Origin: JAFEBO01 sp044221315
GTDB lineage: Bacteria; Planctomycetota; Phycisphaerae; Phycisphaerales; UBA1924
Length of the DNA stretch: 64,000 nucleotides
Assembly (NCBI GenBank): GCA_044221315.1
Contig: JBGAPK010000010.1
Span: forward strand, 67,309 to 131,308
Direction of reading: 5' to 3'
The notes under the pieces were generated by a model. It did no database searches. It was not told where the DNA came from and was given only the letters and a program-made list of their open reading frames with translations. The translations under genes were made by a program, and so were the position numbers. Shown in pieces: positions 46,301 to 54,745 of the stretch (positions are counted from its first letter, which is position 1; each line of letters starts with the position of its first letter).

Positions 46301-47269
46301 AACCTGCTGTATGTGGCGCTCGCCGCAAGCGACTTTGTCAGCAGCCCGAGCGCCATCGTGACGTTGAGTGGCACCGTCGCGGGGCACGTATCCAACTTTG
46401 GCAAGCTGCTGATCTCCGCCGACCTGGCGGTCCTCGGCGGCTTTGTCAACAACCCGGGCGCGGTCCTCAACCTGGGCAACAACTCCATGTACCTCTTCGG
46501 GTCGATGGCGCAGAACGGAACGCTGACCGGGACCATCAACGGTTGCCCGAACTGCCTTCTGTCTCCCTCTCAGGGGTTCACGATCGAGCAGTCGTTGACG
46601 CTCGGTTCCGAGGCGGTGCTCTCCTTCACCGGAACCATCGAGGTCGGGGGCGCCTTCGATGCGGAACTGATCGATCCTTTGCAGTTCGAGATGCGTGCCG
46701 GTGCCCTCCGCATGAACGCGGGGGTTGGAGGCTCGTTCGCGGGCACACGCACCCTCGAGGTCATGAGCCATGACTACGGCGCGGCCGGCGCCGCGGTGCG
46801 GCCCCTCGTCCCTGGGTCGTACCCCATCGCCTCGCTCGAACTCGGCCCCGCCCCAACCACCGTCACGCTGGCGGATGTTCGCGACAACGACGCCAACGGG
46901 CAGGGCACAAAGGAAGCCCTCTACCTCGACTCCCTCATCGTCCCCCTCGGCAGCCGCCTCAACACCGGCGCGATCCGGGTCTACGCCCGCGCGGCGACCA
47001 TCAACGGCACCGTCGACCACCCCGGCAACATCTTCACCCTCCCTCCGCCCTGTGATGCCGACCTTGCCATCGACTCCTTGGTGGACGACCGTGACTTTGA
47101 AGTCTTCGCCGCGGCGTACACGCTCCTGGACTGTGCCGACCCGCATATGGCCACCGCCTCACGGTCCCTTCCCGGCGGCTGCCCTGCCGACCTCAACGAG
47201 GACCGCGTCGTGGATGACGCGGACTTCAACCTCTTCGTCGCTTCGTACGACGTCCTCCTTTGCCCCTAA
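43337..47269 (+). CDS. Giant secreted FG-GAP propeller and beta-helix protein with GC tag
   Basis: 1310 residues from ATG 43337 (SD GGGGG four bases upstream; signal peptide ILSLATLCATGAGAQ). Residues about 20-800 hold a dozen or more FG-GAP blades of about 55-65 residues of the form FGYSVAVTGDTAVVGAF ... GSAYVFxR ... KLTASDG. The next 380 residues lack these and read like a short-rung beta-helix (SLSVASRSSISLNYTSLLTL, GNLASVFVNSGELFL). The tag is divergent: first loop DLAIDSLVDDRD lacks Asn3, and the linker has an insert (DPHMATASRSLPGGC). It ends DVLLCP. Large size and blade number suggest a long surface adhesin or structural protein. Confidence 0.88.
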   Translation: MLRVIILSLATLCATGAGAQTAPPQQLLAPFGGTGEFFGSSCAIDGDTLVVSRQYATVPSLRASGALVYRWNGSAWGFEAELVGSGASAGDGSVSPVAISGNTVVLGNSYNNNGPQWAGTAYVFVRTAAGWIQQAKLDPPSPVGFQHFGHSVAIDGDTILVGIASQDFNEKGRAHVFVRTGTTWSYQTQLTASDGAANDQFGYSVAVTGDTAVVGAFQDQIGANGFQGSAYVFTRTATAWTQRQKLTASDGTADDSFGSSMAIDGNTLLVGAFLCDAGGGVYRQGGAYVFTREFDGMWHQQARLSASIPTNDARFGSSVAIRGDYALVGAPNTNIGAVTQAGAAFFFRRSESLWTQTDKIVVPDGATLDRLGYAVGLSDSTAVISVSGDDIGAAADQGSALVFSRVGSCLLQGENRAVASDAAANDYFGFAVGLSGNTAVVGAFGDDAGAVVDRGSIYVLARSGSTWDQIAGPLGTPDSTTSDNFGRAVAIHNDSLIVGSPFHNVGANADQGTAYGFARSGSMWNLQTIILKASDGAASDFFGFSVGISDFTAIIGAYGDDTGAVLDHGSAYIFTKSGLFGDWTQNSKLLAPDLAAGDFFGYSVAISGDTAVVGAYGKAGSKGAAYVFVREGGVFAYSAKLQAGDGVAGDSFGINVAIEGDTIVVGASKANAGRGAAYVFARSGGVFSQVAKLGASDGSAGDNFGLSVGVSGSNILVGACSDTIGNKANAGSCYVYTSASGTPAGPYVSEKKYVPTTVGAGDFFAFSCAISGTSLIGGSSGSNGGKGAVTFFDVFDAGQNTVLNTSTGTLYPTVPGAMAAATSGQSILASAGAFNTAPLNFAGKSLSVASRSSISLNYTSLLTLNAGSSLSSGSGFPMDIYCPAQTPADGGRATLSANTIRFGNLASVFVNSGELFLNAPMSELSGSTILRAAGSAVTASGDLAFRGALNATVGGTLAAGGDLSLDGVSNLFNANISAGGVVRVSDQANLLYVALAASDFVSSPSAIVTLSGTVAGHVSNFGKLLISADLAVLGGFVNNPGAVLNLGNNSMYLFGSMAQNGTLTGTINGCPNCLLSPSQGFTIEQSLTLGSEAVLSFTGTIEVGGAFDAELIDPLQFEMRAGALRMNAGVGGSFAGTRTLEVMSHDYGAAGAAVRPLVPGSYPIASLELGPAPTTVTLADVRDNDANGQGTKEALYLDSLIVPLGSRLNTGAIRVYARAATINGTVDHPGNIFTLPPPCDADLAIDSLVDDRDFEVFAAAYTLLDCADPHMATASRSLPGGCPADLNEDRVVDDADFNLFVASYDVLLCP

Positions 47270-47298
47270 GCCCATTACCCAACCCACTTGATTCCCTC

Positions 47299-47329
47299 CC
47301 GCCCGGCTCTCGTCTGGGCGGTTTTTTTT
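47299..47329 (+). terminator. Rho-independent terminator after the giant FG-GAP gene
   Basis: CCGCCCGG pairs with CTGGGCGG (one G-U) around a 7-nt loop, followed by eight T residues. Confidence 0.9.
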
Positions 47330-47517
47330 AGGGTTCCTTCGCCTTTTTGTTCCCACGCAACCACGGAAAAACTCCCGCGTATCCCCCAAAGAGGTTGTCC
47401 GTTCAGCCTGTTTCTGTCGCACGGGACTTCGTAGCCCATCCCGCACGCCCACCCCGTAAGCCCAGCTCGCCCATCGCAGCGCCCGCGGGGTACGGCATTA
47501 CCCGGAGGTACCAGACC

Positions 47518-49281
47518 ATGCACTCCCGCCCCGCACTTTGCCTCGCTCTGCTCACGGCCGGCGCTGCCGCAATGGCCCTCCGCTCCGGTCCCGCACCCGA
47601 ACCCGCCGCGCCGCTGTCCGAAATGGGGCCCGTCTCGATCTGCTTGGCTCCCGGTACTCCGGTCACGCCGGAGTTGCAGGCGCGTCTCGAGGCGGTGAAC
47701 CGCGCTATCGCGGCCTACCTCGACGTCGACCCGAACAACCCCTTCGAGGACCGCTACAAGCTCGCCTCGCGATGGTCGGGCGGGCAGGGCACGCCGCGTG
47801 TCATCACGTGGTCCTTCGTCCCCGACACCGTCAGCATCACCGGCGCGCCCAACATCGGCGAACCGACCAGCAACAGCAGCCTCTTCACGACGTTCGACGC
47901 CAAGCTCGCCCGCGCGACCTGGATCTCCCGCTTCCAGGCCTGCTTCGACCGCTGGGAAGCTCTTACCGGAATCGACTTCCAGCGTGTGACGGTCGCCGGC
48001 CAGGATTGGGACGACGGCGCCGCCTGGGGCAGCGCCCTCAGCGCGACCCGTGGCGACATGCGCATCGGGATGCACCCGATCGACGGCTTCAACGGCATTC
48101 TCGCCTACTGCTACTTCCCCTCCAACGGCGACATGGTGCTCGACAAGAACGACGCCACCGGCAACAGCAACTTCTTCAATTCCTCCAGCACGCACGTCTT
48201 CCTCCGCAACACTGTGACGCATGAGATGGGCCACGGCCTGGGCCTCAACCACGTCTGCCCCTCCATCGGCACCAAACTCATGGAGCCCTTCCTCAATCTG
48301 GGCTTCGACGGCCCGCGACACGACGACGTCCGCGCCCTCCAACGCCACTACGGCGATATCAACGAGCCCGACAACACCGCCGCCACGGCCGTTTCGTCCG
48401 GCGCCATCAGCGCGGGACAGTCCCACACGCTGGGCACCATTCCGGGCGTCGCGATTTCCAATTCCTCCACTCTTTCCATCGACGCAAACGGCGAGGTCGA
48501 TTATCACTCCTTCTCCACCAGCCAGATCCTCCTCGCCACCGTCTCACTCACACCGCTCGGGCTGACGTACGACAGCTCCATCCAGAACCTCGACGGCACG
48601 TGCGCCAGCGGCAGCAACTTCGATTCGCTCGCCGCGGCCGACCTGATGTTTGACGTGCGCACCCCGGCCGACTCGCTCATGACTACGGTCAACTCGAGTG
48701 GCGCCGGCGCCCCCGAAACGCTCGTCGGCGTGCTCCTCTCGCCGCCGGGCAACTACCTCGTCAAGGTCTACGAGAACGGCACTCCCGCCGAGAGCCAGAT
48801 GTACCAACTCGTCATCTCCACGCCCACCGCCTGCACAGTCACGGCGTCGGACACGCTGCCCAACTACGTCTCACTCACCTGGACCCATATCCCGAACAAC
48901 ACCGGCTACATCATCAAACGCAACATCCTGCCCCTCGAGGCCGGCGCCGTGCAGGTCGGCACGTCCGCGACCAATTCCTTCCTCGATACCACCGCCCCCG
49001 ACAACCACACGCAGTACTACTACGTCTACGCCACCCAGTTTGGTACCTCGCGCCTCGTCGGAAACGACCCCGGATTTGCCAAGTGCTCCGGCGACCTCAA
49101 CAACGACGGCCAGGTCAACGACGCCGACTTCAGTCTGTTCGTCGCGGCGTACAACCTGCTGCTCTGCTCCGACCCCGCCATGCCCGCGGGCTGCCCATCG
49201 GACCTCGACCGCGATACGGATGTTGATGATGTCGACTTCTCGATCTTCGTGGGGGCGTACGACGCGCTGCTCTGCCCGTAA
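47518..49281 (+). CDS. Secreted matrixin-like (M10-type) metalloprotease with GC tag
   Basis: 587 residues from ATG 47518 (SD GGAGG nine bases upstream; signal peptide ALCLALLTAGAAAMALRSG). The catalytic domain (about 60-290) contains the zinc-binding His235-Glu236-His239-His245 in HEMGHGLGLNH, followed by KLMEPFLN as probable Met-turn and a matrixin-like YGDIN. A PPC-like beta domain (about 300-440, VDYHSFSTSQILLATVSLTP) and a fibronectin-III-like domain (VSLTWTHIPNNTGYIIKRN) come next. The tag has variant loops (DLNNDGQVNDAD and DLDRDTDVDDVD) and ends DALLCP. It probably degrades exogenous protein at the cell surface. Confidence 0.92.
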   Translation: MHSRPALCLALLTAGAAAMALRSGPAPEPAAPLSEMGPVSICLAPGTPVTPELQARLEAVNRAIAAYLDVDPNNPFEDRYKLASRWSGGQGTPRVITWSFVPDTVSITGAPNIGEPTSNSSLFTTFDAKLARATWISRFQACFDRWEALTGIDFQRVTVAGQDWDDGAAWGSALSATRGDMRIGMHPIDGFNGILAYCYFPSNGDMVLDKNDATGNSNFFNSSSTHVFLRNTVTHEMGHGLGLNHVCPSIGTKLMEPFLNLGFDGPRHDDVRALQRHYGDINEPDNTAATAVSSGAISAGQSHTLGTIPGVAISNSSTLSIDANGEVDYHSFSTSQILLATVSLTPLGLTYDSSIQNLDGTCASGSNFDSLAAADLMFDVRTPADSLMTTVNSSGAGAPETLVGVLLSPPGNYLVKVYENGTPAESQMYQLVISTPTACTVTASDTLPNYVSLTWTHIPNNTGYIIKRNILPLEAGAVQVGTSATNSFLDTTAPDNHTQYYYVYATQFGTSRLVGNDPGFAKCSGDLNNDGQVNDADFSLFVAAYNLLLCSDPAMPAGCPSDLDRDTDVDDVDFSIFVGAYDALLCP

Positions 49282-49326
49282 GCGCGCAGCTCGATGAAAT
49301 GCAACGCCGGTTCCAGCGAAATGTCC

Positions 49327-49355
49327 TTGAACCGCGAACGCCCCCTTGGTAGCGT
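49327..49355 (+). promoter_or_regulatory. Putative sigma70-type promoter of the 49397-50218 gene
   Basis: TTGAAC, 17 nt, TAGCGT, 42 nt before the ATG. Confidence 0.45.
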
Positions 49356-49396
49356 GGATCCTCAACCCGCCCGCAACCCGGGCGCAGGAGCGATTC

Positions 49397-50218
49397 ATGA
49401 AGCCTGTCGAATTCGCGATGATTGCGGGCATTACGCTGGCACCTCTCGCCGCCCGCTCGCAGGTGTTTTCGGACCAGACATTCCCCAACGGCGACTGGAT
49501 GCTCGAGACCGTGTACGACACCACGCCCTCGCAAGGGGCGCTCTGCCTTGGCACTCAGGTTGATTCCGGCCTTCCGGGCTTCGGCCGCGCCGTCTCCCAT
49601 CACTGGCAGATCACCCCCGGCGGCGTCAGCATCGCCTTCGCCCATCTCATGAACGGAACGCCGATCGATCCGTCCACGCTCAGCGGCATTGTGTCCATCT
49701 CCTTCTCTCTCGACATCATCGCCGACTCCGCGCCGTGGGTAAACGCGATCGGATTTGGGCTCGTGCTCCGACAGGGCGGTTCCTATTTCACGGCCGTGCA
49801 CAGCGCCGCCATCGCCGGCGCGGGCTGGACACACATCGCGGGCACCGTGAGTGCCGCGCAATTCCTTGAGGCGCTCGGCGGCGCGGAGAAGCCCGATCTC
49901 TCCACTTCCGGCGCTCCCTTCCGGATCGGCTTCTATAGCGCCAACGGCGGGAGCGGCGGCTTCCTGACCAACGACGCGCGCGGGCGGGCGGACAACTTCA
50001 GCGTGCGATTCAACCGCACCTGCCCCGCCGACCTGAACGGCGACGGGCTGGTCGAGGACGCCGACTTCTCCCTGTTCGTCACGGCGTACGACCTGCTCGA
50101 CTGCGCCGACCAGAACATGGCGCCAGGCTGCCCGTCCGATCTCGATGCAAGCGGGTTCGTGGACGACGCCGACTTTGTGATCTTCGTCGGAGCGTACAAC
50201 AGCCTGCTCTGCCCGTAA
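49397..50218 (+). CDS. Secreted lectin-like hypothetical protein with GC tag
   Basis: 273 residues from ATG 49397 (SD CAGGAG six bases upstream; signal peptide MIAGITLAPLAARSQV). The mature domain of about 190 residues (FPNGDWMLETVYDTTPSQGA, GIVSISFSLDIIADS, IGFGLVLRQGGSYFTAVH, FRIGFYSANGG, DARGRADNFSVRF) has the strand pattern of a jelly-roll carbohydrate-binding or concanavalin-like domain; the family is not certain. The tag is standard (linker CADQNMAPGC; second loop DLDASGFVDDAD with Ser for Asp5) and ends NSLLCP. Confidence 0.84.
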   Translation: MKPVEFAMIAGITLAPLAARSQVFSDQTFPNGDWMLETVYDTTPSQGALCLGTQVDSGLPGFGRAVSHHWQITPGGVSIAFAHLMNGTPIDPSTLSGIVSISFSLDIIADSAPWVNAIGFGLVLRQGGSYFTAVHSAAIAGAGWTHIAGTVSAAQFLEALGGAEKPDLSTSGAPFRIGFYSANGGSGGFLTNDARGRADNFSVRFNRTCPADLNGDGLVEDADFSLFVTAYDLLDCADQNMAPGCPSDLDASGFVDDADFVIFVGAYNSLLCP

Positions 50219-50360
50219 GTTCGCCGCCGGGTCCCGCGCAGCTTCTTCATGCAAACCGCGGGCGGAAATCCTGCGGACCGAATGCGAACGTCGGCCCGAA
50301 CATCGCATGAATGTGAAGAAACATTCGTGCAATTCGTCCCGGCAAAATCTCGGCCGGCGC

Positions 50361-50387
50361 TTGCATTTGCCGCTTCGGATTTAGACT
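50361..50387 (+). promoter_or_regulatory. Putative promoter of the first tandem propeller gene (short spacer)
   Basis: TTGCAT, 15 nt, TAGACT, 48 nt before the ATG at 50435. Confidence 0.35.
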
Positions 50388-50434
50388 GATCGCGGTGCGG
50401 CCGTCCCGCGCCCCGGAAGAAAAAGGAGATTCCC

Positions 50435-52033
50435 ATGAACGTGCGAACGTCCGCCCCCGCGGTGGTTCTGGCCGGTCTGGCGCCGTGCCTCGCCCACGCC
50501 CAGATCTTCCAGATCGCAACCTACTCCCCCAACGTGTCCCAGGTCGCCAACGACGTCGTTGATACACGCGACTGCGGCTACACCACCGTCGGTACGCAGT
50601 TCGGACAGACGTTCGCCCCGCTCGGCATCGTCCAGCTCGACCAGTTCGACTCCAACGGCACGCTGTTCAACAACCGTCTGTACGGCATCGCCAACACCCA
50701 ATCCGCCGGGTACACCCTCGTCGAAGCACGCGGCGGCGGTTACATCCTCGGCGCCGAGAACAGCTCCATCGGCGTGCTGGGCAAGTGGATCATCCGCACC
50801 GATGCCGCGGCCAATCTCGTCTGGAGCACGTTTCTCCCCGGCACCGCTTTCTTCAACGCGCCGCAGCGGGTCCTGGGTGTCAGCGTCTGGGAACTTGGAG
50901 ATACCTCCATCGTCTCGGTGAACCGAGTCCTGAACTTCGCAAACGTTCCATTCGGCGGCGTGCTCTCCCGGCAACTGCCCAACGGCGTTTCGATCTTCAC
51001 CCGGGTCTACAACACGACTTCTGCCGCCGGCGGTCCCCTCGCGACCGACTTCGCCGATGTCCGCACACTTCTTACCCCCGCCGCCCAGCCCGATCTCATC
51101 GTCGTGGGTAATGCGATGGACACGACCGGCCTCTTCCGCGCCATCGCCATCCGGTTTGATGTGAACGGAAACGTCGTCTGGGCCCGCTCCTATTCACTCC
51201 CCGGCACCAACATCTTCGCCGATTCGGTCGTGCGACTCCCCGATGGCGATGTCGTCTTCTGCGGCAGGCGCGGCGCCTACGTGCCGGGGCAGCAGGACCC
51301 GACCGACATGATCGTCGCCCGGATCGGCGCCGCCGCCGGCGCCCTCGCGTGGGCCGACACGGTGGACAAGTTCCAACCAGGCTATCAGGCGATTCGCTTT
51401 GACCCGACCGACCGCGACGTCGCCATCGCAGGAACCTTCGTCAACACCGGCACTCCCGCGGTCACGCGCACCGCGTCCATGATCAAGTTCCGGTCCAGCA
51501 CCGGCGCCTTCGACGGCGCCGAGCTGTACAGCTCTTTCACCCCCGGCACGACGAACACCGGAAACGGGCTTACCTTCTTCAACCCTTGGGGCGGCCTGAA
51601 TCTCGTAGGCGCAACCAACGACATCGCCCCCGCCAACGCCATCCTGATGGTCAAGAGCTTCACCACGCTCATAAGCGGCTGCCGCGAAGTCGCCTACACC
51701 CCGGGAGTCGCACCGGTGGTTCTCTCGATCGCCAACCTGCCACTGACGATCACTCCATTCAACGAGTTCACGAACCCGCAGGTTCTGTCCATCCCGTGGA
51801 CCCAACTCCAGGCGCAGGCGTGCTTCAAGAAGCGCTGCGTCGGCGATCTCAATGGCGACGGACTTGTGGACGACGCAGATTTCGTGATCTTCGCCGCCGC
51901 CTACGACATCCTGATCTGCCCCACCGACCCGCGCTTCACCTGCTGCCCGGCGGATTTCAACGGGGACGGCCTCGTGGATGATGCCGACTTCGTCCTCTTC
52001 GCCAACGCATACGACGACCTGCTCTGCCCGTAA
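50435..52033 (+). CDS. Secreted propeller-like protein with GC tag (tandem paralogue 1)
   Basis: 532 residues; SD AAGGAG; signal peptide PAVVLAGLAPCLAHAQ. Repeated elements such as GYTLVEARGGGYILGAE, WIIRTDAAANLVWS, AIAIRFDVNGNVVWARSY, ADSVVRLPDGDVVFCGRRG and DVAIAGTFVNTG are delta-60/PQQ-like blades of a propeller. It is closely related along its whole length to the next gene. The tag is a five-cysteine subtype (CVGDLN, ICPTDPRFTCC, then DLLCP) found only in this pair. No enzyme motif is visible. Confidence 0.86.
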   Translation: MNVRTSAPAVVLAGLAPCLAHAQIFQIATYSPNVSQVANDVVDTRDCGYTTVGTQFGQTFAPLGIVQLDQFDSNGTLFNNRLYGIANTQSAGYTLVEARGGGYILGAENSSIGVLGKWIIRTDAAANLVWSTFLPGTAFFNAPQRVLGVSVWELGDTSIVSVNRVLNFANVPFGGVLSRQLPNGVSIFTRVYNTTSAAGGPLATDFADVRTLLTPAAQPDLIVVGNAMDTTGLFRAIAIRFDVNGNVVWARSYSLPGTNIFADSVVRLPDGDVVFCGRRGAYVPGQQDPTDMIVARIGAAAGALAWADTVDKFQPGYQAIRFDPTDRDVAIAGTFVNTGTPAVTRTASMIKFRSSTGAFDGAELYSSFTPGTTNTGNGLTFFNPWGGLNLVGATNDIAPANAILMVKSFTTLISGCREVAYTPGVAPVVLSIANLPLTITPFNEFTNPQVLSIPWTQLQAQACFKKRCVGDLNGDGLVDDADFVIFAAAYDILICPTDPRFTCCPADFNGDGLVDDADFVLFANAYDDLLCP

Positions 52034-52092
52034 CCCGGCGCTTTCCGCGGCACCGCGAGTGGCGGTTGATTCGCCGCGCCGATTCCTGATTC

Positions 52093-52130
52093 CGCTCGCC
52101 GCAGGACCGTTCCTGCGGCGAGCGTCTTTT
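52093..52130 (+). terminator. Strong rho-independent terminator between the tandem paralogues
   Basis: CGCTCGCCGCAGGA and TCCTGCGGCGAGCG form a perfect 14-bp stem with loop CCGT, followed by TCTTTT. It uncouples the two paralogues; apart from it and the promoter at 52272 the 318-bp spacer shows nothing recognisable. Confidence 0.88.
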
Positions 52131-52271
52131 GCCCGGTCGGCGGGATACTCACGTTGCGCCCGTTCCAACGCAGACGAACCGCCTGCTGAAGAAGACCAAT
52201 CCGAATGCGAACGGACCGCCGCCGGGACGATTGCTTGCCGCCGGCAGCGATCGGACCCCTTCTCTTTCGGG

Positions 52272-52300
52272 TTGCACCAAGGAGCACCGCAATTTACACT
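52272..52300 (+). promoter_or_regulatory. Putative sigma70-type promoter of the second tandem propeller gene
   Basis: TTGCAC, 17 nt, TACACT, 52 nt before the ATG at 52352. Confidence 0.5.
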
Positions 52301-52351
52301 GACACTCGTTGCGGGGGGTCTTCGTCGCTCGTCCGACAATCGGGGTGTCGC

Positions 52352-53992
52352 ATGCACAACTACGTCTTACGGGTCTTGTCGCCATTCTCTACGCGCAGCG
52401 GATTGCTCCTCGCGCCGCTCGCGGGCGCCTTGTGGGGGTCGGCCGCTCCGGCCCAGATCTTCCAGATCGCCACGCACTTGCCCCCTTATTCGCAGGCCGC
52501 GAACGACGTGATTGACACGCGCGATTGCGGCTACGCCACGGTCGGCACGCAGATCGGTGTGGGGTTCAGCGCTGTGCTGCTCAACCTCTTTGACTCCAAC
52601 GGCACCGAGTTCAACAGCCGCACCTACAACCAGTCGAGCATCCAGTCCGCCGGCTACACCCTCGTCGAGGCTCGCGCCGGGGGTTACATCCTTGGGGCCG
52701 AGAGCGGCGCCAACGCGACTCTCGGAAAATGGATCATCCGCACAGACGCCGCGACCAATCTTGTCTGGAGCAAGTTCCTTCCCGGCACCGCCTTCCACAA
52801 CTCGCCCGAGCGGGTCCTGGGCGTCAGCGTTTATGAATTGGACGATCAGTCCATCGTCTCGGTCAACCGCGTTCTGAATTTCGGAAACATCCCCTTCGGC
52901 GGCGTGCTTTCCCGCCAGATGCCCAACGGCACGCCGGTGTTCACCAAGGTCTATAACACGTTCGACGCGGTGGCGGGCCGTCTCATCACCGACTTTGCCG
53001 ACGTGCGCACACTGCGTACGCCGACCGCACAGCCCGACCTGATCGTCGTCGGAAACACGCGCGATACCTCGGGCATTTTCCGTGCCGTCGCGATCCGATT
53101 CGACGTCACCGGCGCCGTCATCTGGGCTCGCTCCTATTCGCTCTCCGACACCAACATCTTCGCCGACTCGGTGGTGTGCCTGCCCGACGGGAATGTTGTG
53201 TTCTGCGGCAGACGCGGCGCCTACGTGCCGGGACAGCAGGACCCTACCGACATGATCGTCGCGAAGATTGACTCCGCCGCCGGCGCCGTTCTCTGGGCCA
53301 AGAGCGTGGACAAGTTCCAGCCCGGATTCCAGGCTATCCGCTTTGACCCGACCGACCAGGACGTGGTGATCGCCGGAACCCTTGTCACCGTCTCCACCGG
53401 CGGCCCCCCGGTCACCACGCGCTCGGCGTCTCTCATCAAGTTCACCGCCGCGGCGGGAGGATTTGACGGCGCCGAGTTGTACAGCTTGTTTTCTCCCGGA
53501 AAATACGACACCGGCAACGGCGTGACTTATTTCACCCCTTGGGGAGGATTCAACCTCGTCGGCGGCACCAACACCTTCGTTTCCCCCGGCAACCAGCTTC
53601 TGATGGTCAAGACGTACACCACGCTCATCAGCGGCTGCCGCGAAACGAACTATTCCCCTCCCGTCGCCCCGGTGGCGCTCTCGACGACCAACCTGCCCCT
53701 CGAAATCACGTCAAGCACCCAGTCCGCCACTCCCCAGGTTCTTTCGACACCGGTGCATCAACTTCAGGCTGTGGCCTGTTTCACCACTCGCTGCATCTTT
53801 GATTTCAACGGGGATGGCATCGTGGACGACCCGGACTTCGTGATCTTTGCCGCTGCCTACGACGCGCTGATCTGTCCGACCGACCCGCGTTTTTCCTGCT
53901 GCCCGGCAGACTACTTCACCCTCGATGGCCTCGTGGATGACTTTGACTTCGTGTATTTCGCCTTTGCCTACGACGAACTGGTTTGCCCGTAG
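52352..53992 (+). CDS. Secreted propeller-like protein with GC tag (tandem paralogue 2)
   Basis: 546 residues from ATG 52352, chosen because the signal peptide (SGLLLAPLAGALWGSAAPAQ) and the conserved IFQIAT start follow it; the SD (GGGG) is weak. It is homologous over its full length to the gene at 50435-52033, with the same blade motifs and the same tag subtype (ICPTDPRFSCC). The second calcium loop is disturbed: DYFTLDGLVDDFD has one extra residue and lacks Asn3, so its metal site is probably lost. It ends DELVCP. Confidence 0.86.
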   Translation: MHNYVLRVLSPFSTRSGLLLAPLAGALWGSAAPAQIFQIATHLPPYSQAANDVIDTRDCGYATVGTQIGVGFSAVLLNLFDSNGTEFNSRTYNQSSIQSAGYTLVEARAGGYILGAESGANATLGKWIIRTDAATNLVWSKFLPGTAFHNSPERVLGVSVYELDDQSIVSVNRVLNFGNIPFGGVLSRQMPNGTPVFTKVYNTFDAVAGRLITDFADVRTLRTPTAQPDLIVVGNTRDTSGIFRAVAIRFDVTGAVIWARSYSLSDTNIFADSVVCLPDGNVVFCGRRGAYVPGQQDPTDMIVAKIDSAAGAVLWAKSVDKFQPGFQAIRFDPTDQDVVIAGTLVTVSTGGPPVTTRSASLIKFTAAAGGFDGAELYSLFSPGKYDTGNGVTYFTPWGGFNLVGGTNTFVSPGNQLLMVKTYTTLISGCRETNYSPPVAPVALSTTNLPLEITSSTQSATPQVLSTPVHQLQAVACFTTRCIFDFNGDGIVDDPDFVIFAAAYDALICPTDPRFSCCPADYFTLDGLVDDFDFVYFAFAYDELVCP

Positions 53993-54160
53993 GCTCCCTG
54001 TCACCAGGGTCACGGAAGGCCGTCGCCACCAGGCAGGAAAGCCCCCGGAGGGCATCGGCGAACTCTCATTCGTATGTTCTCGGACCATGGCGGAGCTTTT
54101 TGGATTGCGTCGCAATTTGGGTCAATTTTCAACGGATTTGCCCTTCCTGCTTCGTTGGGC

Positions 54161-54189
54161 TTGGTTTTTCTCGCTGTTTTGGTTAGCCT
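54161..54189 (+). promoter_or_regulatory. Putative sigma70-type promoter of the small tagged gene
   Basis: TTGGTT, 17 nt, TAGCCT, 66 nt before the ATG at 54255. Confidence 0.5.
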
Positions 54190-54254
54190 AAGTGCCGCCG
54201 GGGGTCGCACTGGGATTGGCTCGATCTGTAGACCCCCCCGCAACGGAGGATTCC

Positions 54255-54674
54255 ATGCGCACCGCTCAACTCGCCGTTCTCGCCTCGGGACTTTGCCTCT
54301 TGGCCTCGGCGGCATCGGCCCAATACGCCATCAAGTCCTACGTCATCGCGGGCGGCGGCGGCCAGAACGCCACCGGCGGGTCGTACACCCTGAGCGGCAC
54401 GATCGGCCAGGCCGCGGCGTTCGCGCCCCCCTTCGCCACCGGCGGCACGTACTCGCACGCCGCGGGTTTCTGGTGGACCGTCGGCAACTGCCCGGCCGAC
54501 TTCAATTTCGACGGCGTGGTCGACGATCTTGATTTCCAGATCTTCGTCCCGGCCTACAACGACCTGATCATTCCGCCGGCCAATCCGCTCTGCGACTTGA
54601 ACTCGGACAATCTGGTGGACGACGCCGACTTCTCAATCTTCGTCGTCGCGTACGACGCGCTTCTCTGCCCCTGA
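54255..54674 (+). CDS. Minimal secreted GC-tag protein
   Basis: 139 residues; SD GGAGG five bases before the ATG; signal peptide LAVLASGLCLLASAASAQ. Between signal and tag only about 55 residues remain: YAIKSYVIAGGGGQNATGG, SYTLSGTIGQAAA and GGTYSHAAGFWW. This short 'GGG..GGxYxLxGTIGQ..GGFW' module is widespread at surface-protein ends in Planctomycetota and other phyla; its role is unknown. The tag has a third linker type (LIIPPANPLCDLN) with one inner cysteine instead of two and ends DALLCP. As the smallest tagged protein here it shows how little cargo the tag needs. Confidence 0.87.
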   Translation: MRTAQLAVLASGLCLLASAASAQYAIKSYVIAGGGGQNATGGSYTLSGTIGQAAAFAPPFATGGTYSHAAGFWWTVGNCPADFNFDGVVDDLDFQIFVPAYNDLIIPPANPLCDLNSDNLVDDADFSIFVVAYDALLCP

Positions 54675-54699
54675 GCATCACGCGGCCATAGAAATGCGA

Positions 54700-54727
54700 A
54701 AGGCCCGGCAATCGCCGGGCCTTTTTT
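54700..54727 (+). terminator. Terminator between convergent genes
   Basis: AGGCCCGGC and GCCGGGCCT form a 9-bp stem with loop AATC, followed by a run of T. On the minus strand the stem is followed only by TTCGC, so it works mainly for the plus-strand gene. Confidence 0.85.
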
Positions 54728-54745
54728 CGATACTCCTGTTGCCTT

